This document shows, one piece after another, positions 19,201 through 26,870 of a stretch of DNA of 64,000 bases. The notes below the pieces were generated by a model. It was not told where the DNA came from, made no database searches, and saw only the letters and a program-made list of their open reading frames with translations. Source of the DNA: Billgrantia azerbaijanica (GTDB lineage Bacteria > Pseudomonadota > Gammaproteobacteria > Pseudomonadales > Halomonadaceae); NCBI GenBank assembly GCA_004551485.1, contig SBLD01000001.1, positions 290,424 to 354,423 of the forward strand. Direction: 5' to 3'. The translations under genes and the position numbers were made by a program. Every line of letters begins with the position of its first letter. Positions within the stretch are counted from its first letter, which is position 1.

Positions 19201-19876
19201 TGGTCCGCTCTACGTCAACCGCTTCCGCCGCACCGCCGCCGCCGAGCACCACGCGGCGCCCCAGGGCGACGTCGTGGCGCTGGGCGATCTGCAGACGGCC
19301 CTCGATGGCCTGGACGCGCGCAACTGGGCGGCACGTCCCGACCGTGTCGAGGTGCTGCGCAAGGCGCTCTCCGGCAAGCGCGGGGTGATCCGCAAGGCGC
19401 TCGCCGAGACCGCGGCCCTGGACCTGACGCCGCAGACGCTGCCGGGGCCGACGGGGGAGAGCAACCGCCTGTCGCTGTATCCCAAGGGCCCGGTGCTCTG
19501 CCTCGGGCCGACGCTCGAGATCGCCATCGCCCAGGCGGCCCAGGCGCTCGGTGCGGGCTGTGCGGCGGTGCTCGTCGCACCGGGCGCGGCGCAGGCCGTG
19601 CAGCCGCTGATCGCGGCCGGGGCGCCCGTCGCCGCGCTCGACGGCACCGTCGCGGCCGAGACGCTGACCGCGGTCAGGGGCATCGCCGCCGTGGCCGCGG
19701 CCGGCGCCAGCGACTGGACCCGCGAGCTGCGCCTCGCGCTCGCCGAGCGCGACGGCCCCATCGTGTCGCTCGAGACCCAGACCATCGCGCCGGAGCGCTA
19801 CGTGGTGGAGCGCCACCTGTGCATCGACACCACCGCCGCGGGCGGCAACGCCAGCCTGCTGGCGACGGCCGAATAG
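16211..19876 (+). CDS. putA: Bifunctional proline dehydrogenase / glutamate-semialdehyde dehydrogenase PutA, without DNA-binding domain
   Basis: 1221 residues from the ATG behind AAGGGGAT. Order: helical arm (1-140), FAD proline dehydrogenase barrel (about 190-470, with KIMVRLVKGAYWDTEI and FATHNAHT), aldehyde dehydrogenase (about 530-985, with CISPWNFPLAIFTGQ, FTGSTEVA, ETGG and catalytic Cys821 in SAGQRCSALR), then a C-terminal aldehyde-dehydrogenase-like domain. It oxidises L-proline to glutamate with channelling of the semialdehyde. The N-terminal ribbon-helix-helix repressor domain of E. coli PutA is absent, so regulation must come from elsewhere, probably the AraC protein at 11383-12222. 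Confidence 0.96.
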   Translation: MSQDIQRHHGDVSDSRARIRAHYAADEAAVLQALVARIKLSEAERRQVAAAGANYVERVRQETSPTMMEAFLAEYGLSTAEGVGLMCLAEALLRVPDAETIDDLIHDKIEPSDWGAHLGKSSSSLVNASTWALMLTGKVLEDDPKGPVRALRGLVRRMGEPVVRTAVGQSMKILGRQFVLGQTIDEGMKNARELEKQGYTYSYDMLGEAARTDADALRYHEAYATAIAAIARQAMGDVRGSPGISVKLSALHPRYEYTHRDTVMRELVPRALELARQAAKANIGFNIDAEEQDRLDLSLDVIEALLADPGLAGWDGFGVVVQAYGRRAAPVIEALYELAERLDRKIMVRLVKGAYWDTEIKLAQEMGVETFPVFTRKVNTDVSYLACAQMLLDRRDRIYPQFATHNAHTCAAVVAMAGDDKDSFEFQRLHGMGESLHHIVKQTEGTHCRIYAPVGAHRDLLAYLVRRLLENGANSSFVNQVVDASIPASEVAKDPVAELQRLGDAIASPSIRRPGDLFAPERKNSRGFRINEPASILPLLTARETFADTTWTAAPMLAGSPLPQGPARDAVSPADGSRVVGQVHEATPAEVAAALDAAQDGFRDWSARPVAERTEVLRRIADLYEQHIAELTVIATREAGKMILDGIAEVREAVDFLRFYACEIERLEMEAPGGARGVFVCISPWNFPLAIFTGQIAAALAAGNAVLAKPAEQTPLIAARAVELMREAGLPEAALQLLPGDGPTVGGPLTRDPRIAGVCFTGSTEVARLIHQALAQNAGPDAVLIAETGGLNAMIVDSTALTEQAVRDILISSFQSAGQRCSALRLLYVQEEAKDRLLTMLDGAMDALAIGDPWNTDTDVSPVIDAEAQADIGAYVAAQQQAGKVLKTLPAPGGGTYVTPAVVAVGGIEDLEREVFGPILHVATFKARDIDQVVDAINAKGYGLTFGLHTRIDDRVQQIVERLHVGNIYVNRNQIGAIVGSQPFGGEGLSGTGPKAGGPLYVNRFRRTAAAEHHAAPQGDVVALGDLQTALDGLDARNWAARPDRVEVLRKALSGKRGVIRKALAETAALDLTPQTLPGPTGESNRLSLYPKGPVLCLGPTLEIAIAQAAQALGAGCAAVLVAPGAAQAVQPLIAAGAPVAALDGTVAAETLTAVRGIAAVAAAGASDWTRELRLALAERDGPIVSLETQTIAPERYVVERHLCIDTTAAGGNASLLATAE

Positions 19877-19891
19877 CCTCGCCGGCGCTGT

Positions 19892-19917
19892 CGGGCGGCG
19901 GAGCGCACCGCCGCCCG
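19892..19917. terminator. Hairpin between convergent putA and molybdoenzyme gene
   Basis: A perfect 10-bp stem CGGGCGGCGG / CCGCCGCCCG with 6-base loop, followed by TTCGT. It lies between two convergent stop codons and could serve both sides. The T tract is weak. Confidence 0.5.
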
Positions 19918-19929
19918 TTCGTACATAGC

Positions 19930-20700
19930 CTATATCCCCGCCCACCACTGGTAGCCGCGGTCCTCCCAGTAGCCGCCCCGGCCGCGGCCCAGGTGGGCGA
20001 AGCTTTCCACCAGTTCGACGCGCATCACGTACTTGGCCATCTTGTAGCCGAGCTGGCGCTCGGCGCGCAGGCGCAGCGGGGCGCCGTTGGCAACGGGCAG
20101 GTCGGCGCCGTTCAGGTCGTAGGCCAGCAGCGTCTGCGGGTGGTAGGCCTCGCGCATGTCCAGGCTCTCGTAGTAGCGATCCCCGCCGCGGTAGCGGTCG
20201 GCGCAGTGGAAGACCACGAAGCGCGCTGCGTCGCGCACGCCCACCTGGGCCAGCAGGTCGCCGAGCACCACGCCGCGCCACTGGCCGATGCAGCTCCAGC
20301 CCTCGACGCAGTCGTGACGGGTGATCTGGGTGCGCGCCGGCATGGCCTTGAGGTCGTCCAGCGAGAAGGTGCGGGGCCGTTCGACCAGGCCGTCGACCGT
20401 CAGGCGCCAGTCGCGAAAGCCGTTGGCGGCCAGGCGGCGATAGGCCGCGTCCTGCGGGTTGGTGGTGCCGTTGGCACGAAAGGTCGGCGCGATGTCCTCG
20501 GGTGCGTATTCCCGTGCCAGGGATTCGCGGGAGGCCAGCAGGCGCTGGGCTTGCTGGGTCAGGGCCTCACCGGCATCGAACAGCCGGCCCATGGCGTCAC
20601 TGCGCGACAGCCGATCGCAACCGGCGAGCAGCAGCGCGCTCGTGGCCAGCAGGGAGCGCGTCAGGAAACGGCGGCGTCGCGGGTCGGTCGGCCTAGTCAT
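19930..20700 (-). CDS. Molybdopterin-dependent oxidoreductase, exported lipoprotein
   Basis: 256 residues. The N-terminus has a twin-arginine-like signal (RRRRFLTRS) and a lipobox LLAGC with Cys28, so it is probably a Tat-exported lipoprotein. The sulfite-oxidase-type molybdopterin domain follows, with the metal-binding Cys131 in ITRHDCVEGWSCIGQWRGV. The family includes MsrP, which repairs oxidised methionine in periplasmic proteins. It overlaps the upstream cytochrome b gene by 8 bases, which must supply electrons. Confidence 0.88.
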   Translation of the reverse strand: MTRPTDPRRRRFLTRSLLATSALLLAGCDRLSRSDAMGRLFDAGEALTQQAQRLLASRESLAREYAPEDIAPTFRANGTTNPQDAAYRRLAANGFRDWRLTVDGLVERPRTFSLDDLKAMPARTQITRHDCVEGWSCIGQWRGVVLGDLLAQVGVRDAARFVVFHCADRYRGGDRYYESLDMREAYHPQTLLAYDLNGADLPVANGAPLRLRAERQLGYKMAKYVMRVELVESFAHLGRGRGGYWEDRGYQWWAGI

Positions 20701-21586
20701 CGCGGGTCTCCTTCTCGGGGGCGGTCTCGGGGGCAGTGTCTGGGACAGTCTCTGGGAACAGCGCGTAGCGCCCGGTGATCATCGAGCGCAGGTTGTTGCC
20801 GACGCCGGAGAGCAGCACCAGCACGATATGGATCAGGAAGAAGCCGACCAGGGCCAGGGCGCACAGGAAGTGGAGGGTGCGCGCGCTCTGGCGGCCGCCG
20901 AAGATGTCCAGCAGCCAGGGCCAGGCCGCGTCCATGGAGGGTGACATGGTCAGCCCGGTGAGGATGACCAGCGGGGTGATGACGAACAGCACCAGCAGAT
21001 AGGCGAGCTTCTGCAGCAGGTTGTAGTGGCGCGCTTCCTCCCCCCGAGGAAAGCGCAGCCGCAGGTGGTCGTAGAGGGTGTGGCCGATGTGTCGCCATTC
21101 GTGGCCTCGGGGCAGCAGGCGCCGCCGCAGCTGGCCGCTGAGGATCAGGTAGAGCAAATAGGCGACCAGCAGGGGAGCGAAGAGCCAGCCGGCCAGGAAA
21201 TGCCACCCGCGACCTGCGGCCAGCCAGCGCGGGCCGGGCAGGGTGGCCCAGGCCGGGAAGGCGCGCCGCTCGCGTGCCTCGGCGGGGCCGGAAAGGCCCA
21301 GCACGCCGGTGGTATCGAAGCGGTAGGGGCCGACCTGGGTGATGCCCCGCCACTCGCCCGCATCGTCGCGCACGGCGCGAATCGACAGTGCCGGGCTATC
21401 GAAGTGGGAGTCCTTGCCCCAGTACAGCGCCGGATGGGCATTGAAGATCTGCAGGCCGCTCATCAGCAGCACCAGCAGACAGGCGGCGTTCACCCAGTGC
21501 CAGAGGCGGGTGAAGGCACTGTGCCGCCGAATGACCGTCACCGCCTGGTTCCTGTTCGTGCCAAGCCACGTCTCGAGGACACGCAT
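20693..21586 (-). CDS. Cytochrome b membrane subunit partner of the molybdoenzyme
   Basis: 297 residues of the prokaryotic cytochrome b561 / hydrogenase b-type family. Four or five membrane helices carry heme-ligand histidines in FTRLWHWVNAACLLVLL, GRGWHFLAGWLF and ARTLHFLCALALVGFFLIHIVLV. It passes quinol electrons to the periplasmic molybdoenzyme encoded next to it. This replaces the MsrQ-type heme protein of the E. coli system by a different cytochrome b family. The C-terminus is a short acidic tail (TAPETAPEKE). Confidence 0.87.
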   Translation of the reverse strand: MRVLETWLGTNRNQAVTVIRRHSAFTRLWHWVNAACLLVLLMSGLQIFNAHPALYWGKDSHFDSPALSIRAVRDDAGEWRGITQVGPYRFDTTGVLGLSGPAEARERRAFPAWATLPGPRWLAAGRGWHFLAGWLFAPLLVAYLLYLILSGQLRRRLLPRGHEWRHIGHTLYDHLRLRFPRGEEARHYNLLQKLAYLLVLFVITPLVILTGLTMSPSMDAAWPWLLDIFGGRQSARTLHFLCALALVGFFLIHIVLVLLSGVGNNLRSMITGRYALFPETVPDTAPETAPEKETRDD

Positions 21587-21618
21587 CGCGGAACCCTCCT
21601 TCGCAAGATCGGGAAATT

Positions 21619-21642
21619 GCCGGCCGGGGGAGCAAGGCCGGC
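21619..21642 (-). terminator. Weak hairpin after Met-rich protein gene
   Basis: A 7-bp stem GCCGGCC / GGCCGGC with 10-base loop, read on the minus strand it is followed by AATTT. It may reduce read-through from the Met-rich gene into the cytochrome b gene. Confidence 0.3.
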
Positions 21643-21667
21643 GCCGGCCGGCACCGTGCGCCGAGCG

Positions 21668-21946
21668 TCACATGGCGTCGTCATCCGACATCATGTCGTC
21701 GTCATCCTCCATGGCGTCGTGCTCTTCCTCCATCATGGCGTCCTCTTCCTCCATCATGGGCTCCTCTTCCATCATGGCGTCGTCCCCGCCCATGGCATCG
21801 TGCTCCATGGCCTCCCCGGACATGGTCTCCTGCTCCATGCTCTCGCCTTCCATGTGCGAATCCGCCAGGGCGGCGGTGGGCAGCAGCAGGGCGCCGGCGA
21901 GCAGGGTGGCGAACAGGGCGGTCCGGGACTGTTTCAGCGAGTTCAT
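21668..21946 (-). CDS. Secreted Met/Asp/Glu-rich low-complexity protein
   Basis: 92 residues from the ATG preceded by GGAGGTACG. A signal peptide (KQSRTALFATLLAGALLLPTA, cleavage near ALA-DS) is followed by a mature part made almost only of Met, Glu, Asp, Ala and His, with loose repeats of the type AMMEEE. Similar repeat proteins are secreted in other proteobacteria with unknown function. Possible jobs are binding metals such as Cu(I) or serving as a methionine-rich oxidant sink. The gene precedes the cytochrome b and molybdoenzyme genes on the same strand. Confidence 0.82.
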   Translation of the reverse strand: MNSLKQSRTALFATLLAGALLLPTAALADSHMEGESMEQETMSGEAMEHDAMGGDDAMMEEEPMMEEEDAMMEEEHDAMEDDDDMMSDDDAM

Positions 21947-22031
21947 CGTTGCGTACCTCCATCGGGGATTGGGTGTCGACACGGTCGTGCGGGTCGACAA
22001 GGGTCACGCTAGCCAGGCGCCCCCCGCCGTT

Positions 22032-22050
22032 CATCACGAAACCGTCACGC
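22032..22050 (-). promoter_or_regulatory. Response-regulator box, copy facing the Met-rich/molybdoenzyme genes
   Basis: On the minus strand it reads GCGTGACGGTTTCGTGATG: two CGTGA half-sites 11 bases apart, the helical-period direct repeat typical of OmpR-family binding. A second copy with 17 of 19 identical bases lies inverted at 22065-22083. Confidence 0.6.
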
Positions 22051-22064
22051 CGCGGCGACTTTTT

Positions 22065-22083
22065 GCGTGATGTTTTCGTGATG
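22065..22083 (+). promoter_or_regulatory. Response-regulator box, copy facing the two-component genes
   Basis: Reads GCGTGATGTTTTCGTGATG: two CGTGATG half-sites 11 bases apart. It is 56 bases before the response regulator ATG, consistent with autoregulation. It mirrors the box at 22032-22050. Confidence 0.6.
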
Positions 22084-22138
22084 CGGGCCAGGGGATTCGG
22101 CTCTAGAGTAGGGCCAGGTATGAGGGGAGAACCCGGCG

Positions 22139-22860
<722 letters not shown>

Positions 22861-22864
<4 letters not shown>

Positions 22865-24339
22865 GGGGGCTGATCCGCACGGCCGGTCGCCTGGGGCGCA
22901 GCCTCTATGCGCGCATCGCCCTGGTCTATCTCACCAGCCTGCTGCTGCTCTCGGTGGCCGTGGCCTGGATCGCCATCAGCCAGTTCAACCAGCTGGCCCG
23001 GGAGTTCCAGCAGCGCACGGAGATCGACCTCGCCGAGAATCTCGCCCAGGTCATGCGGCCGGCCCTGCGGCAGGGAGCCGGGAGCGATGCCGCCCGCGAA
23101 ATGGCCCGGCATATCCAGTCGATCAATCCGTCGCTGTCGCTCTACGTGCTCGACGACAGCGGCCGGGTGCTCGCCGACTATGCCGACACCGCCTGCGGCC
23201 AGGGGCGACGCGTGGACACCGCGGCGCTGGAAACCCTGCTGGGCGAGGAGCCGATGCTGCCGGTGCTGGCGACGGCGCCGTGCGGCGGCGAGCCGGGCAT
23301 CTTTTCCGTGGCACCCATCCGCCACGGCGAGGCGCGCCGGCCGGGCTATCTCTACGTCGACCTCGACAACGCCGGCCAGGCGTCGATGTTCGCCATGCTG
23401 CGCACCAGCTCCATCACCCGCACCCTGGTGGCCGCCGGGCTGATGGCGCTGCTGGTCTCGGGGATCTTCGGCCTGGTGTGGTTCGCGCTGCTGACCCGGC
23501 AGTTCTCGCGCCTGACGGTGGCGGTGCAGCGTTTCGCCGACGGCCACTACGGGCAGCGTATCGTCGCGCCACGCGACGACGAACTCGGGCGCCTGGCGCG
23601 GGCCTTCAACGACATGGCCGGCACCATCGAGGCGCAGCTTCGGGCCCTGCAGGAGACCGACCGCCAGCGGCGTGAGCTGATCGCCAATCTCTCCCACGAT
23701 TTCCGCACGCCGCTGACTTCGCTGCGCGGCTATGCCGAACAGCTACTCGCCCAAGGCTCGCTCCTGGATGGCGAGCGCCACCGGACCCTGACGGCAATCC
23801 TCGACAACGTCGATCGCCTGACGCGCCTCGCCGAGCAGCTCTCGACGCTGGCGCGCCTGGATGCCGACGACCGGCCGTTGCGGCGCGAGCCCTTCTCGCT
23901 GGCCGAGCTGGCCCACGACATCGTCGGCAAGTTCCAGCATCAGGCGCGTCAGGCGGGCGTCACCCTCGAGGCGGACTGCGATCCGGCGCTGCCCTGGGTC
24001 GATGCGGACCTGGGGCTGATCGACCGGCTGCTGTCCAACCTGCTCGACAACGCCCTGAACGCCACCGCCCCCGGCGGCCGGGTGCGGCTCGAGGCCGAGG
24101 CGCTGGCGGACGGGGTGCGCCTGGCGGTCGTCGACGACGGGGCAGGCATCGCGGCCGAGGAGCTGCCGCTGGTGACCCAGCGCTTCTACCGCACGCGGGC
24201 GGGGCTGGCGCGGGGCGAGGGCTCGGGGCTGGGGCTGTCGATCGTGCACGAGATCTGCGAGCGCCATGGCACGCGGCTGGCGATCGACAGCCGGGTGGGG
24301 GAGGGCACCCGGGTCAGTCTGGTGCTGCCCTATGCCTGA
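22861..24339 (+). CDS. Membrane sensor histidine kinase
   Basis: 492 residues. Two membrane helices (about 17-41 and 180-205) flank a periplasmic sensor of about 140 residues that contains cysteines in TACGQGRR and APCGGEPG, which could be redox-active. A HAMP domain (FADGHYGQRIVAPRDDELGRLARAFN), the H box NLSHDFRTPLTSLRGY, N box LLSNLLDNALNA and G boxes VDDGAGI and GEGSGLGLSIV follow. It pairs with the overlapping response regulator. Confidence 0.93.
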
Positions 24340-24359
24340 GCGTTCTAGCTCGTTGCCCT

Positions 24360-25343
24360 TCAGGCCGGGGCGTCCATGGGCTCCGCGGCGTCCTCGGCGG
24401 CGGGCACCGGGCTTGCGGGCAGCGGCTCCTGGCAGGATGGTATCAGCATCTTGACGCGCATCTGCTCGACGACGAAATCGACGAAGGTGCGCACCTTGGG
24501 CGAGATGAGCTGGCCGCCCGGGAAGACGGCATACAGCTCGATCTCGGGACCTTCCCAGTCGTCGAGGATGCGGTGCAGCCGGCTCTCCTCCGGGCCCAGG
24601 CAGGCCACGATCTCGCTGGCCAGCATGATGCCCTGCCCCTCGAGCAGCAGGCCGCGCAACACGAAGGGGTCGTTGGCGATGGCCACGGGGTCGACCTCGA
24701 TCTCCTCCCGGCGCGACCCGTTGCGCAGTTGCCACACGTAGCGGTGGCCGCGCCGGTCGATGGCCTTGGCCAGCGCCGGGTGATGCGCCAGGTCCGCCGG
24801 TTCGCGGGGTTCGCCGTGCCGGGCGAGGTAGTCTTCGCTGGCGTAGACGTACGAGCGATGCCGGGCCAGGGGGCGGGCCACCAGGCTGGAGTCCGCCAGG
24901 GGGCCGACGCGGATCGCCACGTCGATCTGGTTGGCCACCAGGTCGAGGCGTTCATTGGAGAGGATCAGCTCGACCCGCACCTGGGGATAGCGCTTGCGGA
25001 AGTCCTGCACCAGGATCGAGGTGAACTCGGCGCACATGGTGAAGGGGGCGGTGACCCGCAGCCAGCCCCGCGGGCTCTCCTCGAGCCGGTGCACCGCGTG
25101 TTCCGCTTCGCCCAGCTCCCGGGCGATGCGGTTGCAATACTCGTAGTAGACGGCGCCGGCCTCGGTCACCCCCAACTGGCGAGTCGTGCGGTTCAGCAAG
25201 CGGGCGCCCAGGCGCTGCTCCAGTTCCTGGACCTTGCGGCTCACCGTGGTCTTGGGGATGCGCAGCGACCGAGAGGCGGCGGTAAAGCTTCCCTGCTCCA
25301 CGACCTTGGCGAAGATCAGGACGTCGTTGAGATCCTGCGACAT
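24360..25343 (-). CDS. LysR-family regulator, MexT-like by context
   Basis: 327 residues; the start used lies behind AAAGGAC with 6-base spacing, since an upstream ATG lacks a ribosome site. The N-terminal winged helix is clear (FAKVVEQGSFTAASRSLRIPKTTVSRKVQELEQRLGARLLNRTTR), followed by an effector domain. It is divergent from a MexEF-OprN-like efflux operon; in Pseudomonas MexT, a LysR protein, activates that operon. This sequence also resembles general LysR proteins of the CrgA/YhaJ type, so the MexT analogy rests on context. Confidence 0.88.
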   Translation of the reverse strand: MSQDLNDVLIFAKVVEQGSFTAASRSLRIPKTTVSRKVQELEQRLGARLLNRTTRQLGVTEAGAVYYEYCNRIARELGEAEHAVHRLEESPRGWLRVTAPFTMCAEFTSILVQDFRKRYPQVRVELILSNERLDLVANQIDVAIRVGPLADSSLVARPLARHRSYVYASEDYLARHGEPREPADLAHHPALAKAIDRRGHRYVWQLRNGSRREEIEVDPVAIANDPFVLRGLLLEGQGIMLASEIVACLGPEESRLHRILDDWEGPEIELYAVFPGGQLISPKVRTFVDFVVEQMRVKMLIPSCQEPLPASPVPAAEDAAEPMDAPA

Positions 25344-25429
25344 GGTGTTGTCCTTTGCCGTGCCAGTTGTCATTAAAAGGAGGTGTCAGTCAGGGCGGGT
25401 GGCACGGTGACTATCCCGTCAGTGGAACA

Positions 25430-25462
25430 GTATTTCCCTCAAATACCGACTAATCAAGTCGG
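25430..25462. promoter_or_regulatory. Two adjacent dyads in the LysR-RND intergenic region
   Basis: GTATTT-N5-AAATAC (25430-25446) directly abuts CCGACT-N5-AGTCGG (25446-25462). Both have perfect 6-base arms and a 5-base spacer and their centres are 16 bases apart. Paired dyads of this kind are usual for LysR recognition and activation sites. The stretch is AT-richer than the surroundings. Confidence 0.5.
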
Positions 25463-25601
25463 CTTTATCGTTTTACCTTGTTGAACTTCCAAAAGCACCA
25501 GCGCTGTCGATTTCCTGCTCGGTCGGACGACCCAGAGCACGAAGACTATTTTTGCCCACCACGCACTGGGCGCGACGAGCGAAGGATCAAGAGGGGCATT
25601 C

Positions 25602-26801
25602 ATGAACGTCCACAAGATGTTCCACCGTGCGAGTTCCGGACGACTGTCCAGGGTCATCCCCCTGTGGCTGGGGCTCGTGTTACTGGCAGGTTGCGATAGT
25701 CAGGCGGACACCGCGCAGCAGCAGCCGCCGCCCCCCGAGGTGAGCGTCGCCGAGGTGGTGGTGAAGGACGTGCGCTTCTGGGACGAGTTCACCGGCCGCA
25801 TCGAGGCCGTGGAGTCGGTGGAGCTGCGCCCGCGCGTGTCCGGTTACATCGAGCGCATCAACTACACCGAGGGCGAGGTCGTCGACAAGGGCGACGTGCT
25901 GTTCGTCATCGACCAGCGCCTCTATCGGGCCGAACTGGCGCGCGCCGAGGCCGAGCTGGCGCACGCCGAGGCGCGCGTCGCACTGGCCCGCAGCGAGGCC
26001 GCCCGGGCCGAGGCGCTGGGCCAGAGCCGCGCCATCTCCCGCGAGGAGCTGGACCAGCGCCGGGCGGCGGCCGCCGAGGCCGAGGCCGAGCTGCAGGCGG
26101 CCCGCGCGCGGGTCGACACGGCGCGCCTCGACCTGGAATTCACCGAGGTGCGCGCGCCGATCGCCGGGCGTACCGGGCGGGCCCTGGTCACCGCGGGCAA
26201 CCTGGTGTCCGAAGCCACGCCCCTGACCTCGATCGTCTCCCTGGATCGGGTCCACGTGCACTTCCACGCCGACGAGCAGAGCTTCCTGCGCTACGAGGCC
26301 ATGGCGCGCTCGGGCGAGCGGCCCAGCTCGCGCGAGGTGCGCACCCCGGTACGGGTGGGGCTGGCGTCCGACACCGGCTATCCGTACGAGGGCGAGGTGG
26401 ATTTCGTCGACAACCGGCTCGACGCCTCGGCGGGCACCATCCTGATGCGTGCCGTGCTCGACAACCGCGACGGGCAGTTCGCGCCGGGCATGTTCGCGCG
26501 CGTGCAGCTGCGCGGCAAAGGGGCCGACGGCGCCATGCTGGTCGACGACAAGGCGGTGTTGACCGACCAGGACCGCAAGTACGTCTATGTCGTCGACGAC
26601 CAGGGCCTGGCCCAGCGCCGCGACGTGCGACTCGGGCGCATGGCCGATGGCCTGCGCGTGATCGAGTCGGGGCTCGAGGCCGGTGACCGGGTGGTGGTGC
26701 GCGGCACGCAGCGCATCTTCGTGCCGGGCATGCCGGTGGCCGCGCAGAACGTCGACATGAGTGATCCCCAGACGACGGTCGAACTCTCGGCCGCTCACTG
26801 A
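25602..26801 (+). CDS. RND efflux periplasmic adaptor lipoprotein (MexE-like)
   Basis: 399 residues. A long signal peptide ends in the lipobox LVLLAGC, so the adaptor is an inner-membrane-anchored lipoprotein. Lipoyl halves surround an Ala/Glu/Arg-rich hairpin (about 100-165) with TEVRAPIAGRTGRALVTAGNLV, then barrel and membrane-proximal domains. It is the first gene of a three-gene tripartite efflux operon driven from the region shared with the LysR gene. MexE/AcrA-type systems export amphiphilic drugs, biocides and electrophiles. Confidence 0.92.
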   Translation: MNVHKMFHRASSGRLSRVIPLWLGLVLLAGCDSQADTAQQQPPPPEVSVAEVVVKDVRFWDEFTGRIEAVESVELRPRVSGYIERINYTEGEVVDKGDVLFVIDQRLYRAELARAEAELAHAEARVALARSEAARAEALGQSRAISREELDQRRAAAAEAEAELQAARARVDTARLDLEFTEVRAPIAGRTGRALVTAGNLVSEATPLTSIVSLDRVHVHFHADEQSFLRYEAMARSGERPSSREVRTPVRVGLASDTGYPYEGEVDFVDNRLDASAGTILMRAVLDNRDGQFAPGMFARVQLRGKGADGAMLVDDKAVLTDQDRKYVYVVDDQGLAQRRDVRLGRMADGLRVIESGLEAGDRVVVRGTQRIFVPGMPVAAQNVDMSDPQTTVELSAAH

Positions 26802-26870
26802 CGGTCGATGTCGTTGCTGTTTTTTCCCGGGGCGGGTGTTCGACACCGGCCCTGACGAGGGAGTGTTGTC

